Source: Caprella mutica (lineage: Eukaryota > Arthropoda > Malacostraca > Amphipoda > Caprellidae). From it: a DNA stretch of 64,000 nucleotides. The stretch is taken from NCBI GenBank assembly GCA_947561585.1, contig CANNZV010000343.1, positions 339,181 through 403,180 of the forward strand, given 5' to 3'. Every line of letters starts with the position of its first letter. Position 1 is the first letter of the stretch. This document shows, one piece after another, positions 60,704 to 64,000 of this stretch. The notes below the pieces were generated by a model. It saw only the letters and a list, made by a program, of their open reading frames with translations. It had not been told where the DNA came from and searched no databases. The translations under genes were made by a program, and so were the position numbers.

Positions 60704-63389
60704 TCAGTATCTAGACATTGAGCTAGCGGTGTGGTTACCAGCTGTGGTTCTCGAAGGTTCAGTTTTATAAGAGAATTCAGAGCCCCTATAATCAGCAGGG
60801 CGATGTTGGGTGTTGGAGTAGTGAATCTCTGGCACATGGACGGATTTCGACCAGTGTCTGTTCCAGTAGAGTTCACCTGGTGGGGGCCGCATCCTTTCCA
60901 CTTCTCGGCACACGAACACACAGTAAATTAATGAGCCAAACATTACCATGAAGCCGAAAATGAGCATCGATAGGCCAATGTACCTGAAATGCAAGACTTG
61001 ATATCAGAGCACTAATTAATTAGTCCTGAAACTAATGCATCTTCAATAAATTCAAAGCTAAATCATAGAAAAAATCATGGACGTTAGCTATTTCTCACGA
61101 TAAACATCAAATAAAGGTGTTTCTCCTAATTAGCATTAGTAGAATATGATTAACTTACCAGACGAAAGGTGGATCGTAAAGCTGTAGAACCACCACAAAC
61201 CCGAGTGTGATGAGTAGCAGACCCAGGTTAAGTAAAATCATCAAACAGCAGCACGATCTGGTAAGAAGAATTTCTACGTTAATATCCTAAGAATTAATAT
61301 CTGGTTGTATTTTACCTAGAGCTAGTAAATTCTAAACTTGAAAGTGAATATTGGCAGACTTTACCTAGTGTTAGGACAACAAGGATGGGGCGCAGTCATT
61401 GTCTCCATAACCAGTTTCCCTCCTGCGGTTGTCTTGACCTTTACGTCTGTACCGGACGTCCTGAACGACCTGACCTGCCTGACTTGGCTGATCGGTACGT
61501 GTACTGACTGAAAGAATAGGGTAGCGTGAGTATATCACGCAATGCATGGATGGAAAAAAAAGCTAAGTTTTCTAGGTCTACTTTAAAACACTAGGAATTA
61601 TTAATAATTTTGGTAAAGGTGCACTAAGGTTCGACTGAGGTGGTCGAAGCTGTACTTCCCCTTTTGTTGATTTTTATTGAATATTAAAAATGTGGTATCA
61701 TAGATAATTGAAATAAATAAATATTATAAATTGGAAATTAAATAGAAATACTTGACTTAATTAATAGCAAAAATATACTTGCGATTTAGCATTAAAATAT
61801 AACATTAGTTGGATGATTTTTCTTATTTTAAATAAGATTACAATTTTTTTTCATTTTTTACAAATGAAATAAGAGAAAAAATGTTCAAACTATTTTTTTG
61901 CCAGAAACCACGAGAGGATTATGCGATAAAAATTATAACTAAGTAATAAGTAACTATGGTACCCACCACATATTTTATTTAATTGCCAATATTTAAAAAA
62001 AAACAGAAAGGGAAGAATAGCTTCGACAATCTCAGTGCATCTTTACCCAGAATTCTCCACCAATCAGAAATAAAGATATCTCGGGATAACTGTACCCTTA
62101 AAGTACATCTATGGATATATTTTGAGAACAATTACCGACAAAGTAACCAAGATTAGAAAAACACTGAAATATGGTATAATGGCATCTCACAGATCCACAT
62201 GGCGTAATATGTTACCCCTCTAACTCACCTCATCTGAGAGTGCGGTCTGGGGAAACGGGTATTGGCGTAAATCTCAGAAGCCGCCCTGGAGGCTGCCCTC
62301 CGCTCCTCCTCCTCTATCTCCCTCCTCTTCCCTCCATACTCTATAACATCCCCTCCTCTTGGTGAAGGGTACACCTGCACAATGAAGAACAGACGAAGGG
62401 AAGGAAATTATTAATGGGGAGAACGTCGCAGTATTGGAACACTTAATTATAGCTAAACATGATGTCCTATATTGACACCCACTTTCCGGGTACTGCAACG
62501 TTACATACTGTCCTTCATATCCTTCACTCATGTCCCTAGAGTTGCTCCTCCTGTCTGCCTTCATTACGCGCCTGTCTAAACTCCTGTCGTAGATTTTATC
62601 TCTCCTTTCTATTCTGTCTTTGCTTCTCTCCAAAGTTCTGTCTAGCCTGTCAGTGGAAAGAGAGTGGACAGTTTGTTATACTAGTTAACTTTTAACTAGG
62701 ATATCTAGGGAAGTTCCGAGTTATAGGGCGGTTCCACATTTATGGACAAGTAAGAAAATATATAACAATTATGGTATCCATGATACCTGCAGGTATCAAG
62801 GATACCAGAAAATAAAAGTTACATAACAATAATCTTTTATATTCTTTTTTCTTACGAGCCCGAAAAGTGTAACCGTCCAATAACTGGAACTTAACTTATA
62901 CAGTATACATGCATACTACTTAATAGTTACTTGTTGATTTCCTAAAATGTTAACTGTACTACTTTCTATGGTAGTAATTGCAGTCATTAAATGTTATGAC
63001 ATCATCAATGGTAACGATGACGTAACACTCTACACATTCAAACTAAAGTGACTATAATTAAAAGTGAGCTGTACGTCACTTTCAGAAACACCGTCTAAAT
63101 ACCTGAATAACTTGTTATTGCTTTATAAATACTTGCTATTTATTTTTGTCAGTGACATATATTATTTTCACGCAAACACTACCTCATTGTTTTATAATTG
63201 TTTATTGTGTAAAGAACATATTCAATTAAAGCTATGGTTTATAATTATCTGTACAATATAAATTAATTCCTTTCTCACCTGTCTAAGCTCCGCCCTCTGT
63301 GGTCCAATTGTTCCAAACTCCTTCTGTCGAAATCGTGATCCAGTCTGTCCAGACTCTTGTGTCTCCTGTCATATGACCTGTCATCGTAC
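60704..63389 (-). CDS. 3' part of a gene for an Arg/Asp-rich protein with two C-terminal membrane helices
   Basis: Minus-strand exons, 5' to 3': 63279-63389, 62505-62646, 62229-62374, 61365-61507, 61159-61257, 60704-60983 (TGA at 60704-60706). The first exons encode a hydrophilic, charged region with repeated DR, DRR and LDR steps, then a Glu/Arg-rich helix. The last three encode a stretch ending CCPNTRSCCC, a helix (LLNLGLLLITLGFVVVL), a short loop (YDPPFVWY) and a second helix (LSMLIFGFMVMFGSLIYC), then a tail of about 65 residues ending SSMSRY. I do not recognise the family; a two-helix membrane protein with a long N-terminal cytoplasmic domain is what the sequence shows. Junctions between the last three exons are in phase. 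The 62229 exon ends in phase 2 but the 61365 exon starts in phase 0, so an exon in 61508-62228 is missing or a junction is wrong. The 62505 donor (TAT|GTAACG) was chosen by phase. The 5' end lies beyond the window. Confidence 0.7.
62708..62899. mobile_element. TA-type MITE in the intron between 62646 and 63279
   Basis: GGGAAGTTCCGAGTTATAGG at the left, inverted right end TCCAATAACTGGAACTTAAC, and a GGTATCCATGATACCTGCAG-type palindrome in the middle. Confidence 0.65.
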
Positions 63390-63830
63390 CTGTCAGGGAA
63401 AATGAGAATGATAACCACCACCTGTCAGGGAAAATGAAAATGATAACCACCCCCTGTCAGGGAAAATGAAAATGATAACCACAACCTGTCAGGTAAAATG
63501 AGAATGATAACCACCCCCTGTCAGGGAAAATGAAAATGATAACCACAACCTGTCAGGTAAAATGAGAATGATAACCACCACCTGTCAGGGAAAATGAGAA
63601 TGATAACCACCACCTGTCAGGGAAAATGAAAATGATAACCACCACCTGTCAGGGAAAAAGAAAATGATAACCACCACCTGTCAGGGAAAAAGAAAATGAT
63701 AACCACCACCTGTCAGGGAAAAAGAAAATGATAACCACCACCTGTCAGGGAAAAAGAAATTGATAACCACCACCTGTCAGGGAAAAAGAAAATGATAACC
63801 ACCCCCTGTCAGGGAAAAAGAAATTGATAA
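63389..63830. repeat. 32-bp minisatellite at a splice acceptor, about 14 copies
   Basis: The unit CCTGTCAGGGAAAATGAAAA plus TGATAACCACCA starts exactly at the acceptor of the minus-strand exon 63279-63389. Each copy repeats the CCTGACAGG acceptor-like motif on the minus strand. Confidence 0.92.
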
Positions 63831-63914
63831 CAAACATTTCCAATATATAATATTCGATTATATAGAATTATAGATATCTGATATCCCTGGAGTATCATTA
63901 TTCAATAATAATTC

Positions 63915-63998
63915 CTGTCAGACAGACATGTAATATTCCTACCAGACATGTAATATTCCTACCAGACATGTAATATTCCTACCAGACATGTAATATTA
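63915..63998. repeat. 20-bp minisatellite at the window edge, 4 copies
   Basis: The unit CAGACATGTAATATTCCTAC may continue past the end of the window. Confidence 0.9.
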
Positions 63999-64000
63999 CG

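Overview
The window is eukaryotic nuclear DNA. It is AT-rich, its genes are split by GT-AG introns, and it is crowded with minisatellites and short inverted-repeat transposons. The gene content (a BAMBI homolog, an SLC22-type organic cation transporter, a luciferase/4-coumarate-CoA-ligase-type enzyme) fits a bilaterian invertebrate. An arthropod is my best guess, but this is inference and I cannot name the species.

Layout. 1-13.9 kb: a tandem duplication with periods of about 7.03 and 6.80 kb plus a broken third copy. Each full unit carries one intact two-exon minus-strand gene for a 547-residue protein with a C-terminal C3HC4 RING, and one copy of a small transposon-like element that holds an 18-bp minisatellite. 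14.8-15.5 kb: a foldback element of the same family with an 8-bp target duplication. 17.8-22.6 kb: a 10-exon plus-strand acyl-CoA synthetase of the firefly luciferase/4CL class (543 aa). 24.5-43.3 kb: a 5-exon plus-strand BAMBI homolog (733 aa) whose first intron, about 15.9 kb, is largely minisatellite arrays. 47.5-57.9 kb: a 13-exon plus-strand SLC22 transporter (566 aa). 60.7-63.4 kb: the 3' part of a minus-strand gene for an Arg/Asp-rich protein with two C-terminal membrane segments; it runs off the right edge.

Exon models for the ligase, BAMBI, SLC22 and both RING genes were checked by splice phase and join into uninterrupted frames. The minus-strand gene at the right edge has one phase mismatch, so an exon is probably missing from my model. 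The genes look functionally independent: ubiquitin ligation, acyl-CoA or adenylate chemistry, TGF-beta/BMP modulation, and solute transport. What unites the window is its repeats: more than twenty minisatellite arrays and several MITE families, often inside introns and close to splice sites. The long open frames inside arrays are a by-product of periods divisible by three and are not annotated as genes.
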